Positions 35,314 through 43,399 of a stretch of 64,000 nucleotides of DNA are shown one piece after another (position 1 is the first letter of the stretch; each line of letters opens with the position of its first letter). The notes beneath the pieces were generated by a model that saw only the letters and a program-made list of their open reading frames with translations, was not told where the DNA came from and did no database searches. A program made the translations under genes and the position numbers. This DNA comes from Candidatus Zixiibacteriota bacterium. GTDB taxonomy: Bacteria; Zixibacteria; MSB-5A5; GN15; FEB-12. The DNA is taken from the NCBI GenBank assembly GCA_022571985.1, contig JACZWU010000006.1:62001-126000 (forward strand), in the 5' to 3' direction.

Positions 35314-35362
35314 CTATTGAAAAAGGGAATCAGAACTTTTAAAGTACTTTGCGTATAATACA

Positions 35363-36541
35363 ATGAAATCATTCCTCAAGCCAAATTCACAGATAGACCC
35401 TGTTAAACCAAGCTCAGATGGAAATTCTCGCCGTCATTTTATGCGGATTTTTGGAAGCAGCTTAGTCCTGGGAGTCAGTGGGCTAGCTTTTTCAAATGTC
35501 CATGCGGACCATGGAGCGTCATCGAATAATTCGATACCTAAAAAGTTGATGGGAGCGGTAGGACGCGTTAAGGGTGACTACCCGGAATCCTTTCTTCGCA
35601 GCTTTTATAATGGTCAGCCTGTTCCGGCAGATGCCTTGCGTAAAGCCCAGTCAGAAGGTTGGCCCAAGCCAGACGTATTTTACGAAATCCACGCTCTTGA
35701 TCGCGATATCGAGATCGCTCCCGGAATAACTTTTCCAGGCTGGACATTCGGATTAAAACGAGACGGCGACAGGGAGCTTCCTCTACAGGGTAATATTCCC
35801 GGACCGACTCTGCGTTGCCGCGAGGGGCAAGAAATACTCATCAAGTTTGTAAACCAGGGCTCCCATCCCCACACAATCCATTTCCACGGCGTCCACCGTT
35901 ACGAGTTTGACGGGGCGATGCCGGAACAGTTCGTCTCCCCGGGGCAAGAGTTCTGGTATCGCTTCAGGGCTGAGCCGTACGGTCTTCACCTCTACCATTG
36001 TCATTCGAGTCCACTTAAGCGTCACATTCACAAGGGACTCTATGGAGTTTTCATAGTCGATCCCGATCCCAGATGGGGCACGCGCACCCCGGCTGGTAAA
36101 GATTCTAAGGGCAGAATCCAGGAATACGTGATGATGATGAATGGTTTTGATACTAACTTCGACGGAGATAATGAAGTTTACAGTGTCAACACGGCTGCTT
36201 TCTATTACACCGGAGATCGGGCAATTAAAGTTAAGAAAAACGAACTTGTGCGAATCTATCTGGTTAACATAACCGAATTCGATCCCGTCAATTCGTTCCA
36301 TGTCCATGCAAACTTTTTCTATGCCATCCGCACCGGTACCAGAATTATGACCTGGGGGAATGAAGCGCATATGGAAAAGAACAAGCACCAATTCGAGTTC
36401 ACTGACACGGTTATGCTGTGCCAGGGTGAACGTACTATCATTGAAATGAAGTTTCCTCATGAAGGCATGTATATGTTTCACGCCCACCAGAGTGAGTTTG
36501 CCGAATTGGGCTGGATGGCATTTTTCATGGTCGAGGCTTAA
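35363..36541 (+). CDS. Two-domain multicopper oxidase, Tat-exported
   Basis: The 392-aa protein starts with a Tat-type signal (SRRHFMRIFG, residues 22-31). Copper motifs are HTIHFHGVH (residues 170-178), LHLYHCHSS (208-216, with the only type-1 cysteine C213), NSFHVHANFF (310-319) and MFHAHQSEF (371-379). Domain 1 thus holds a blue-copper centre, and domain 2 has HAH instead of HCH, as in type C two-domain enzymes. Such enzymes oxidise Fe(II), Mn(II), Cu(I) or organic substrates in the periplasm. Linkage to a ZIP transporter and a DtxR repressor favours a metal oxidase; that is inference. Confidence 0.88.
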   Translation: MKSFLKPNSQIDPVKPSSDGNSRRHFMRIFGSSLVLGVSGLAFSNVHADHGASSNNSIPKKLMGAVGRVKGDYPESFLRSFYNGQPVPADALRKAQSEGWPKPDVFYEIHALDRDIEIAPGITFPGWTFGLKRDGDRELPLQGNIPGPTLRCREGQEILIKFVNQGSHPHTIHFHGVHRYEFDGAMPEQFVSPGQEFWYRFRAEPYGLHLYHCHSSPLKRHIHKGLYGVFIVDPDPRWGTRTPAGKDSKGRIQEYVMMMNGFDTNFDGDNEVYSVNTAAFYYTGDRAIKVKKNELVRIYLVNITEFDPVNSFHVHANFFYAIRTGTRIMTWGNEAHMEKNKHQFEFTDTVMLCQGERTIIEMKFPHEGMYMFHAHQSEFAELGWMAFFMVEA

Positions 36542-36605
36542 AAATGAACAATAGTTTTGAAAACAAGCGTGCCAAGGAAAAGGACAACATGGACCAGGGG
36601 GACCT

Positions 36606-37823
36606 ATGAAAAAGTTCGGACTTTCTACTCTTGTCCTGGCAGTAATCCCATTCATTCTTCTTGGTGCCTTTGTGTCTTTTCTTCTCTTTCAAGATCTACG
36701 AAATGTGGCAGGTACTGAGTTCCCACCGGTAGAGGAAATCGTCTTCGAGAGGATTGTCATACAATCGGAATCTGAGACACAACACCACCTTTTTTTGGTA
36801 GATATCCGAAACGACGGTCCTGATCCAGTCACAATCGCCCAGGTGCAGGTCGATGAGGCTTATTGGTATTTTACGATGACACCCGAAGATAAGGTGCTTG
36901 GTCGTCTGCAGTCTGGCACTATAGAAATCCCTTACCACTGGACTGAAGGAGATGCCTACAATATAACTCTCCTTACTGCAAGTGGGGTTACATTTAGTCA
37001 CGAGATTTCTGTAGCTGTCGAAAGCCCTCCTATGTCAGTTCAGTACTTCAGCTTTTTTGCTCTATTAGGTTTCTATGTTGGAATCGTACCGATCATGATC
37101 GGGCTGGCCTGGTATCCATCATTACGGCGTCTTACAGTCAGCTCCTGGAACTTTATTCTCTTTCTCACGGTGGGACTACTTGTGTTCCTTGGCGTCGAAA
37201 CTGTCGTTGAGGGCATTGAGATGTCCGGCGGGGAAATGGTGGCCGAAACGTTTCACCCGGCTGTTTTGTTTTTTATCATACTGGTATCAACTTTTCTTCT
37301 TCTTCAGGTTTTTACTGAGCGTGGTCGCATCAGTTCCGGGGCACGGAGTGAGTCAGGTGGTGGGCTCACGCTCGCCTATATGGTCGCGCTCGGGATTGGA
37401 CTGCACAATTTAGGCGAGGGACTCGCCATCGGCACGGCCTACAATACAGGCGAAATTTCTCTCGGCGCTACCTTAGTAATAGGTTTCGCGCTTCATAACA
37501 CAACCGAAGGACTTGCCATTATTTCACCCCTGGCGAGACAGTCCTTCAATTTTAAACAACTAGTTAAGCATCTGATCCTTCTTGGCGTTGTAGCTGGTGC
37601 CCCAACTATTGTCGGAGCATGGCTTGGTGGTTTTGCCCCATCTTTACTTTGGGGGATTATATTCATGGCCATAGGTGCCGGAGCAATCTTTCAAGTTGTC
37701 TATTCAATAACCGCACAGATTTTTTCCCGCACGGAAAATCCGATTAACCTTTTCAACTTCACCAACTTCGCAGGCTTGATGCTTGGCTTCGGCGTCATGT
37801 TCGGCACGGCGCTGCTGGTATAG
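36606..37823 (+). CDS. ZIP-family metal transporter with an extracytoplasmic N-terminal domain
   Basis: A first membrane helix (residues ~8-30) is followed by a soluble beta-rich domain (~35-140), which is not part of standard ZIP proteins. The ZIP core then has two HNxxEG metal motifs, H267-N-L-G-E-G272 and H297-N-T-T-E-G302, in consecutive helices (GLHNLGEGLAIGT and ALHNTTEGLAI). It would carry Fe(II), Mn(II) or Zn(II) across the inner membrane. It lies 64 nt after the oxidase gene and 8 nt before the cupredoxin gene, so they are an operon. The extra domain could dock the oxidase or cupredoxin; this is a hypothesis. Confidence 0.88.
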   Translation: MKKFGLSTLVLAVIPFILLGAFVSFLLFQDLRNVAGTEFPPVEEIVFERIVIQSESETQHHLFLVDIRNDGPDPVTIAQVQVDEAYWYFTMTPEDKVLGRLQSGTIEIPYHWTEGDAYNITLLTASGVTFSHEISVAVESPPMSVQYFSFFALLGFYVGIVPIMIGLAWYPSLRRLTVSSWNFILFLTVGLLVFLGVETVVEGIEMSGGEMVAETFHPAVLFFIILVSTFLLLQVFTERGRISSGARSESGGGLTLAYMVALGIGLHNLGEGLAIGTAYNTGEISLGATLVIGFALHNTTEGLAIISPLARQSFNFKQLVKHLILLGVVAGAPTIVGAWLGGFAPSLLWGIIFMAIGAGAIFQVVYSITAQIFSRTENPINLFNFTNFAGLMLGFGVMFGTALLV

Positions 37824-37831
37824 AGCTAAAA

Positions 37832-38248
37832 ATGAGTCAAATCCAAATCAAAAGTCTACGGTATCTCATTTTAACCGTGTTAATTGCGCTGCCACTGTTC
37901 CTTGGCAACATTTTCGCTCAGCGTGGCAGTCTGGAATTTGATACCGACGTACGTACAATCATCATAACTGCAAAAGACATGAAGTTCAACCAAACAAATC
38001 CAACTTTTGAGGTGACGTCTGGAGAAGCCGTACGGATCGTATTTCGAAACGAGGATGCCGGCATGAGGCACGATCTTGTGATTGAAGATCTCGGCCTTCG
38101 TACACCTGTACTCCAACCGGGACAGGAAGCAATCATCGAATTCATAGCTCAAACAGAAGGCACATTTGAATACTTTTGTTCTATACACCCCATCTCGATG
38201 CGCGGTACTTTGCTGGTGATTAGTTCACTAATGATTGCTGGAAATTAG
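37832..38248 (+). CDS. Secreted cupredoxin (type I copper protein)
   Basis: The 138-aa protein has an N-terminal signal or anchor helix (residues ~10-28) and one cupredoxin domain. All type-1 copper ligands are visible: H80 (GMRHDL), C116, H119 and M123 (FCSIHPISM). This resembles the plastocyanin/azurin or cytochrome oxidase II-like fold and suggests one-electron transfer in the periplasm. The obvious partner is the multicopper oxidase two genes upstream. The short ending (VISSLMIAGN) follows the last strand. Confidence 0.87.
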   Translation: MSQIQIKSLRYLILTVLIALPLFLGNIFAQRGSLEFDTDVRTIIITAKDMKFNQTNPTFEVTSGEAVRIVFRNEDAGMRHDLVIEDLGLRTPVLQPGQEAIIEFIAQTEGTFEYFCSIHPISMRGTLLVISSLMIAGN

Positions 38249-38357
38249 GCTTCCCTTTTCATTTTCGAGGACAGGTTGCGCGAAACTCTCATCTTTAGCT
38301 GGGCAAGAGACAACAAATAGCGATTGTTCACATATTTAAACGTGGAGAAAACCAACA

Positions 38358-39203
38358 ATGTCCACAATTCCTTTCTTTCGATACGACAAACTTTTTCGAG
38401 TTTCATACCAAGTAATTACTTTTGTGGTAATTCTCACAGTCGGTTTATTAAGTTCTCAAGCCGCCGAGGGCAATGAAATAGTTACTGATCGTCCCGATCA
38501 AACTGAATCGAGTTCAAGTGTGAAGCCGGGGGTAGTTCAACTCGAAGTTGGATGGAGCTACACATTCGACAAATCTGCAACTGGTTTTGTTCGTACAAAC
38601 GAATTTCCACAGACGCTTGTTAGAATCGGGGCGGTTGACGGATTCGAGATTCGCTTGATTTGGAGTGGCCGGATTTGGGAGAATCCGAGCAGGTCAAAAG
38701 ACGATAGTTTTAATGGTATAGGTGACGCCGCTGTCGGTGGAAAACTTGAATTGTGGCCGGAGAAAGGATCGAGACCTGGAGCTGCGCTACTCTTTGGATT
38801 CAGCTTGCCGGTAGGGGACAATCAGTTCACCAGTGGCAAAATAAATCCGTCTGCGCGGATGAGTTTCGCAAATAAATTAACAGATATTTTATCGCTGGGA
38901 TACAATTTCGGGTTCACTTCTGTGTCGATGGAGACACTCCCCGGGCAATCACAGACCGATTATTACGGACAATATACAATAGTCCTGGGAGCCAGTCTGA
39001 GCGATAAGATAGGAGCGTTCGTGGAACTGTTTGGTGACATTCGAATTGACGATAGCGATTTACCACAACATTCCGCTGATGGCGGATTGACGTTCTCGGT
39101 AAAAGAAAATATTCAATTTGATCTTGCTGGCGGCTTTGGAATTTCTAGCTCATCGTCCGATTGGATTCTTCTGAGTGGAATTTCTATAAGGTTCCCTGAT
39201 TAG
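38358..39203 (+). CDS. Outer-membrane transporter-like beta-barrel protein (PF13557 type)
   Basis: After a signal sequence (hydrophobic residues ~16-34, cleavage near SSQA) the protein has the DRPDQTESSSSVKPG start and LEVGWSYTFDK strand typical of the MetA-pathway/transporter barrel family (PF13557). Alternating barrel strands run to the C-terminal WILLSGISIRFPD. It is the fourth gene of the metal locus, 109 nt after the cupredoxin gene, and could be the outer-membrane pore or metal-exposed partner. The family annotation in databases is often vague, so the role is inferred from context. Confidence 0.8.
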   Translation: MSTIPFFRYDKLFRVSYQVITFVVILTVGLLSSQAAEGNEIVTDRPDQTESSSSVKPGVVQLEVGWSYTFDKSATGFVRTNEFPQTLVRIGAVDGFEIRLIWSGRIWENPSRSKDDSFNGIGDAAVGGKLELWPEKGSRPGAALLFGFSLPVGDNQFTSGKINPSARMSFANKLTDILSLGYNFGFTSVSMETLPGQSQTDYYGQYTIVLGASLSDKIGAFVELFGDIRIDDSDLPQHSADGGLTFSVKENIQFDLAGGFGISSSSSDWILLSGISIRFPD

Positions 39204-39575
39204 CGGGGCGCAGCAAGTCTTTCAGTATTATCTTCAGGTCGGGTGGCTCACCTTTCAGATAGTTTCTCATCTGGCTATCCCGTTAAAACAAGATTCAATC
39301 GTTATAAGAAAATCTAACCAATTCAATAAAACGGGGGACTTGGGATACATATAGAACTACATTGTGCGATAATAACTTATGTGGAAAAAAGTGAAATGTA
39401 ACTGACAGCCTCGGAACTTGTTTGGAGTCCGAAACACTAAATTGAATCATAAAATTGATGACTCGCCGAGAACCGGGATTTCAGTTAAGGTTGACATCAT
39501 GAGTAATATAAACCACTCTGGATCAGTTAAGCATTTGGAATTACATTAGGAAGGACCCTTAATGAAAGCGAAAGT
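39204..39575. other. Gap with GGGTGGCTCACC remnant and third copy fragment of the ~95-bp repeat
   Basis: TCGGGTGGCTCACC near 39238 is a degenerate relative of the GGGTGGCCC repeats. Bases 39332-39358 (CGGGGGACTTGGGATACATA onward) match the left part of the ~95-bp repeat. AGGAAGG at about 39549-39555 looks like a ribosome site; it serves a 10-codon frame at 39562 that overlaps the kynB start. Nothing else is recognised. Confidence 0.5.
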
Positions 39576-40205
39576 ATGGCCGTCAATGAATTGATAGATA
39601 TTTCTCCAACATTGCATAAGCATACTAACGTATGGCCGGGTGACACTCAGCTTGAACTATTCTGGACATTTCGAATGGACGAAGGCTTCTCGTGCAACGT
39701 CGGCGGAATTACGATGAGTCTTCATACCGGCTCTCATGTAGATGCGCCTCTTCATTTTCAGGAAGATGGCAAGTCGATCGATGAGCTGCCATTGAGCACT
39801 TTTATCGGGACTGCATTTGTTGTCGAAGTTCGTTCGAGTGAAGCGATCCAGCGAGAAGACTTGAGGAGCCTTCCCAGTCCTATTCCGGAACGGATTTTGA
39901 TAAAGACTGGTTCGTCGCATAGCGGCGCCTTTGATTCACACTTCGCGTATTTGTCGGTTGAAGCGGCTAATCTTATAGCTAAGTCGGGATGCACGCTTCT
40001 CGGCACTGATACTCCTTCTGTCGATAAGAGCGATTCGAAAGAACTTATGGTTCACAACGTTTTAGCGAATAGAGGCGTTGTAATAATGGAAGGGTTGGAG
40101 TTAGAACATGTGAACGAAGGATGGTACGAACTGATAGCGGTACCTCTTAAATTAAAAGGAATGGATGCCTCGCCAGTGCGCGCCATACTGCGAAGAACAC
40201 AGTAA
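39576..40205 (+). CDS. kynB: Cyclase-family hydrolase, kynurenine formamidase-like
   Basis: The 209-aa protein has the family's metal-binding motif HTGSHVDAPLH with H50, H54, D56 and H60, and DISPTLHKHTNVWPGD at the N-terminus. TLLGTDTPSVDKSDSKE (about residues 145-161) is also typical of KynB. It would hydrolyse N-formylkynurenine, although other cyclase-family substrates are possible. A strong AGGAAGG ribosome site lies 20 nt upstream, nearer to an out-of-frame ATG at 39562 that stops after ten codons. Translation of kynB may therefore depend on re-initiation. No other tryptophan-degradation gene is adjacent. Confidence 0.8.
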   Translation: MAVNELIDISPTLHKHTNVWPGDTQLELFWTFRMDEGFSCNVGGITMSLHTGSHVDAPLHFQEDGKSIDELPLSTFIGTAFVVEVRSSEAIQREDLRSLPSPIPERILIKTGSSHSGAFDSHFAYLSVEAANLIAKSGCTLLGTDTPSVDKSDSKELMVHNVLANRGVVIMEGLELEHVNEGWYELIAVPLKLKGMDASPVRAILRRTQ

Positions 40206-40289
40206 TTTCGATCGGCTTCAATTCGCTTTCCATCAGAGGGTCCGGATCTCACCGATAGAACCGCAGCCGGGCGTCCCACTGCTTACATC

Positions 40290-40384
40290 AATGGCGGGGG
40301 ACTTGGGATACATATAGAACTTATTTGAGTTCAGCACTCTCCAATTTAAACAGGTCGATTAGATATTCACGAAGCCATTACCAA
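40290..40384. repeat. ~95-bp dispersed repeat, copy 2, abutting tRNA-Leu
   Basis: This copy matches 32960-33057 and ends exactly at the 3' end of the tRNA-Leu gene on the minus strand. It is preceded by GCCGGGCGTCCCACTGCTTA, a variant of the GGGTGCCCC repeat. In both full copies the right end meets a tRNA 3' end (tRNA-Leu here, a tRNA-Ser fragment at 33054). Confidence 0.75.
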
Positions 40385-40468
40385 TGCCGAAGGGGGGACT
40401 CGAACCCCCACGTCCTTGCGGACACTGCGCCCTGAACGCAGCGCGTATACCAATTTCACCACTTCGGC
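40385..40468 (-). tRNA. tRNA-Leu (anticodon CAG)
   Basis: Read on the minus strand, the gene has a 7-bp acceptor (GCCGAAG/CTTCGGC), a D-arm with GAAATTGGTATAC, an anticodon stem CTGCG/CGCAG around loop TTCAGGG (anticodon CAG), a long variable arm GTCCGCAAGGAC and a GGGGGTTCGAGTCCCCC T-arm. The long variable arm and anticodon make it class II tRNA-Leu. CCA is not encoded. Its 5' half is duplicated at 43841-43876. Confidence 0.97.
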
Positions 40469-40657
40469 ATCTGCTGATACCCGCGCAAACTATCCCCAAA
40501 ACAGCCCGAAAGCAACAAAGTTTATTCTCTGGCGGCCGGTATTTGTAAACTCTGCCACTTACCTCTGAGAGGCTGACCCAATTTGAATTTCTCAAGAAAA
40601 CCCCGCGGAATAATAAAAATTTCTCTTAGCCTTGGGAACAGCCCGCCCACAAACTAA
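40433..40657. repeat. 225-bp direct repeat, copy A, including the tRNA-Leu 5' half
   Basis: Starting in the tRNA anticodon loop and running into the upstream flank, this sequence matches 43841-44067. Long identical blocks include TGAACGCAGCGCGTATACCA, GGCCGGTATTTGTAA, the 40-odd nt around CTGCCACTTACCTCTGAGAG, and GGGAACAGCCCGCCCACAAA. Between the blocks there are substitutions, so the duplication is not recent. It brackets the metal-binding-repeat gene. Confidence 0.85.
40522..40657 (-). pseudogene. 3' remnant of a GT-C-like membrane protein gene
   Basis: On the minus strand the frame ends with KFKLGQPLRGKWQSLQIPAA followed by RE and a stop. It matches the C-terminus of the intact 771-aa protein encoded at 43931-46246 (the same residues, then GE). 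No upstream part exists, so this is a duplicated gene end next to tRNA-Leu. The stretch 40658-40791 has no feature. Confidence 0.75.
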
Positions 40658-40791
40658 TTCATGACTGAAAAAATAAAATTGTGACAATAGTATATTACGG
40701 TTTGCATTTCATAGCAATCTCAATTCATACCGGCCTAGTGGGCACCCTTTGATTTCGTTCAAGATAGCCCTTTCATGTATATTCCTTTGGT

Positions 40792-43311
40792 CTACATTCC
40801 CGAATTTTTGACCATAGGCACATAACAAGGATCAGGCGGCTGTCCACTGCTTCTGAATATGAAATCAACGATGAATGTCAAGTCCAGAATATTAAAAGAA
40901 CTTCCATCTGAGTTCATATCCGCTTCTTCCGGACAAACTGCGTCCGGGCCACTACGGAATATAAAGTCAACTAAGAATGTCAGATCCAAAATATTTGCAT
41001 TAGCGCCATCATTATTAGCATCACCACGATCACCCATACAACAACTGGTTGAATCTGCCCCATCACAATTCTGATCTATACCATCATTTGGAATTTCCGG
41101 AGCGCCGGGATAGATGGTCGCATCGGTATCATCACAATCCGTATTATTTGAAACAAATTCTGGCGGAGCAGTACAAGCTTGGACACTACTTGCAGGATTG
41201 CCAAACCCATCAGAATCTGCATCATCATAGTAAGTGTTTAATACACCCTCATCTATATTGCCATCGCAGTTATCATCTATGCCATTACATACTTCTGCCG
41301 CTCCCGGATTGACATTCATATCGGTATCATCACAATCGGTATTATCTGAAACAAACCCCGAAGGCTGACTGCAAGCTTCAGTAGTCACTGCGATATTACC
41401 GAAACCATCACCATCTGAATCCTGGTAATATGTGTTCAGTACACCCTCATCTATATTGCCGTCGCAGTTATCATCTATGCCATTGCATACTTCTGCCGCT
41501 CCCGGATTGACACTGGAGTCGCCATCATTACAATCCGTACTGTCCGGAACAAAACCTGCTGGCGGACTACAGGCCTGTAGGCTGATTAAGGGGTCCCCGT
41601 ATCCATCACCATCTAAATCTGTATAGTATGTGGTGATTACTCCTTCATCTATATTACCGTCGCAGTTATCATCTATCCCATTGCATACCTCTGTTGCTCC
41701 CGGATTGACACTGGAGTCGCCATCATTACAATCCGTACTGTCCAGAACAAAATCTGGTGGCGGACTACACAGCTCTGCGCCGAGTAAGGGGTCCCCGTAT
41801 CCATCACCATCTAAATCTGCATAGTAAGTGCGAGGAAAGATAGTCGAATCATTGTCATCACAGTCAACGCAGGTAGTCCAGCCATCGTTATCCAAGTCTG
41901 GTTCGTCGAGCGTCGCAGGATTACAGTCATTGTCTACGCTGTCGCAGGTCACTTCTGCTGCTCCCGGATTGACACTGGAGTCGGCATCATTACAATCCGT
42001 ATTGTCCGGAACATAACCTGGTGGCTGACTACAGGACACTATGCTGCTTAAGGGGTCCCCGTATCCATCATTATCTATATCTAAGTAGTATGTGGCGGTG
42101 CTTAGACCTTCATCAATGTTGCCGTCACAGTTATCATCTATGTCATTGCATACTTCTACTGCACCCGGATTGACACTGGAGTCGGCATCATTACAATCCG
42201 TATTATCTGAAACATAGCCTGTCGGTTGACTGCAAGCTTGAGTATTCACTGCGATATTACCGAAACCATCACCGTCTGAATCCTGGTAATATGTGTTCAG
42301 TACGCCCTCATCGATGTTTCCATCACAGTTATCATCTACTCCGTTGCATACTTCTATAGCTCCCGGATTGACACTGGAATCAGCGTCATTACAGTCAAGG
42401 CAGGTTGACCAGCCATCGCTGTCTAAGTCAGGTTCGTCGAGCGTCGCAGGATTACAGTCGTTGTCAACGCTGTCGCAAGTCGCTTCTGCAACTCCCAGAT
42501 TGACGTCGAAATCACTGTCATTACAATCTGTATTGTCAGATACATAACCAGCAGGACAGGAGAGGAATTCAGCATGAGAAAAGAGTTCGCCATAACCATC
42601 GCCGTCAGTGTCGGCGTAGCAAGTTACACTCACCGAAATTGTCACAGTTCCCGGCGCCCCGGCTGAACCATTGAGCCCGTTCTCCCCGCCGTAACTACTT
42701 AACTTGTGATTTTCAGACCCTCCACCGTTGCCGCCAGCGCCGGCTCCTGTGCCGCCGGCCGCGGCGCCGGAAGCCCCAAATTCTTCCTTTTGGGTACTCT
42801 TGTTGACAGAATACTCAGTATCTTTACCGCTCCCACCAAGTCCGCCGGACCCTCCTGATCCTCCAACGGAATGAATCGATCCCAAAGCCAAGAGAGTTTC
42901 ATAGACAACGGTAACATCACCACCGTCGCCGCCGCCACCATGGCCGCCACCGCCGCCGCCGCCGCCTGCATGATCGTAGAAGATACCTGTAAATGATGAT
43001 ACGACCCAGAACTCGTATAAGCCTGTTAATCCATCAGCTCCGCCAAAGCCATTTTGTCCATCGGCGTTGATAGACCCTAAGTTTTGGAAAATTAGCGCAT
43101 AGATATTGAGAGGCAAGGCGCCATTTCCACCATCGCCGCCTATACCGCCATCACCGCCATATGCATCTTTTAAGTAGAGAGTGTCCCAGGCTCCGCCGCC
43201 CCCGCCGCCGTCGCCGCCAGTACCGCCGGCGCCTGCCACTCCAGCTGTTCCGGGTTGTCCATTCGTTGGAGAAGTATGGGAGCTATCACCGGATCCTCCG
43301 TTTCCGCCCAT
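40792..43311 (-). CDS. Secreted metal-binding-repeat protein with dockerin-like tail, main part (frameshifted gene)
   Basis: This is the main part of a gene whose 5' end is the separate frame at 43400-43666. The frame stays open above 43311 to about 43404 (QLFSNGFDVRVNGTLTVNGT). It begins with a very Gly-rich region (to ~residue 225) like that of surface proteins. Nine MopE-type putative metal-binding units follow, each about TDCNDxDSSVNPGAxEVCNG plus DDNCDGNIDEG, with paired cysteines and Ca-loop-like DxDxDGxG segments. The C-terminus (~residues 770-830) has two dockerin-like Ca loops, GDANNDGANANILDLTFLVD and ADMNSDGSSFNILDLTFIVD. It is probably an exported surface or matrix protein. The whole gene lies between the two 225-bp repeats. 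Confidence 0.8.
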   Translation of the reverse strand: MGGNGGSGDSSHTSPTNGQPGTAGVAGAGGTGGDGGGGGGAWDTLYLKDAYGGDGGIGGDGGNGALPLNIYALIFQNLGSINADGQNGFGGADGLTGLYEFWVVSSFTGIFYDHAGGGGGGGGHGGGGDGGDVTVVYETLLALGSIHSVGGSGGSGGLGGSGKDTEYSVNKSTQKEEFGASGAAAGGTGAGAGGNGGGSENHKLSSYGGENGLNGSAGAPGTVTISVSVTCYADTDGDGYGELFSHAEFLSCPAGYVSDNTDCNDSDFDVNLGVAEATCDSVDNDCNPATLDEPDLDSDGWSTCLDCNDADSSVNPGAIEVCNGVDDNCDGNIDEGVLNTYYQDSDGDGFGNIAVNTQACSQPTGYVSDNTDCNDADSSVNPGAVEVCNDIDDNCDGNIDEGLSTATYYLDIDNDGYGDPLSSIVSCSQPPGYVPDNTDCNDADSSVNPGAAEVTCDSVDNDCNPATLDEPDLDNDGWTTCVDCDDNDSTIFPRTYYADLDGDGYGDPLLGAELCSPPPDFVLDSTDCNDGDSSVNPGATEVCNGIDDNCDGNIDEGVITTYYTDLDGDGYGDPLISLQACSPPAGFVPDSTDCNDGDSSVNPGAAEVCNGIDDNCDGNIDEGVLNTYYQDSDGDGFGNIAVTTEACSQPSGFVSDNTDCDDTDMNVNPGAAEVCNGIDDNCDGNIDEGVLNTYYDDADSDGFGNPASSVQACTAPPEFVSNNTDCDDTDATIYPGAPEIPNDGIDQNCDGADSTSCCMGDRGDANNDGANANILDLTFLVDFIFRSGPDAVCPEEADMNSDGSSFNILDLTFIVDFIFRSSGQPPDPCYVPMVKNSGM

Positions 43312-43399
43312 AACGCCTGTTCCGCCGTTACTCGCAAGTCCGCTTCGAATCGTTCCGTTTACAGTTAATGTTCCGTTGACTCGAACGTCAAATCCGTTA

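Noticed and set aside
6300-40205. A kynurenine degradation pathway linking the kynureninase-like gene (6300) and kynB (39576)
   Set aside because: The two genes are 32 kb apart with no tryptophan dioxygenase seen, so co-function is only a possibility.
41100-42560. Regular direct repeats at the DNA level, at first sight like a CRISPR or satellite array
   Set aside because: The units encode in-frame metal-binding repeats, vary by codon, and have no constant repeat with unique spacers.
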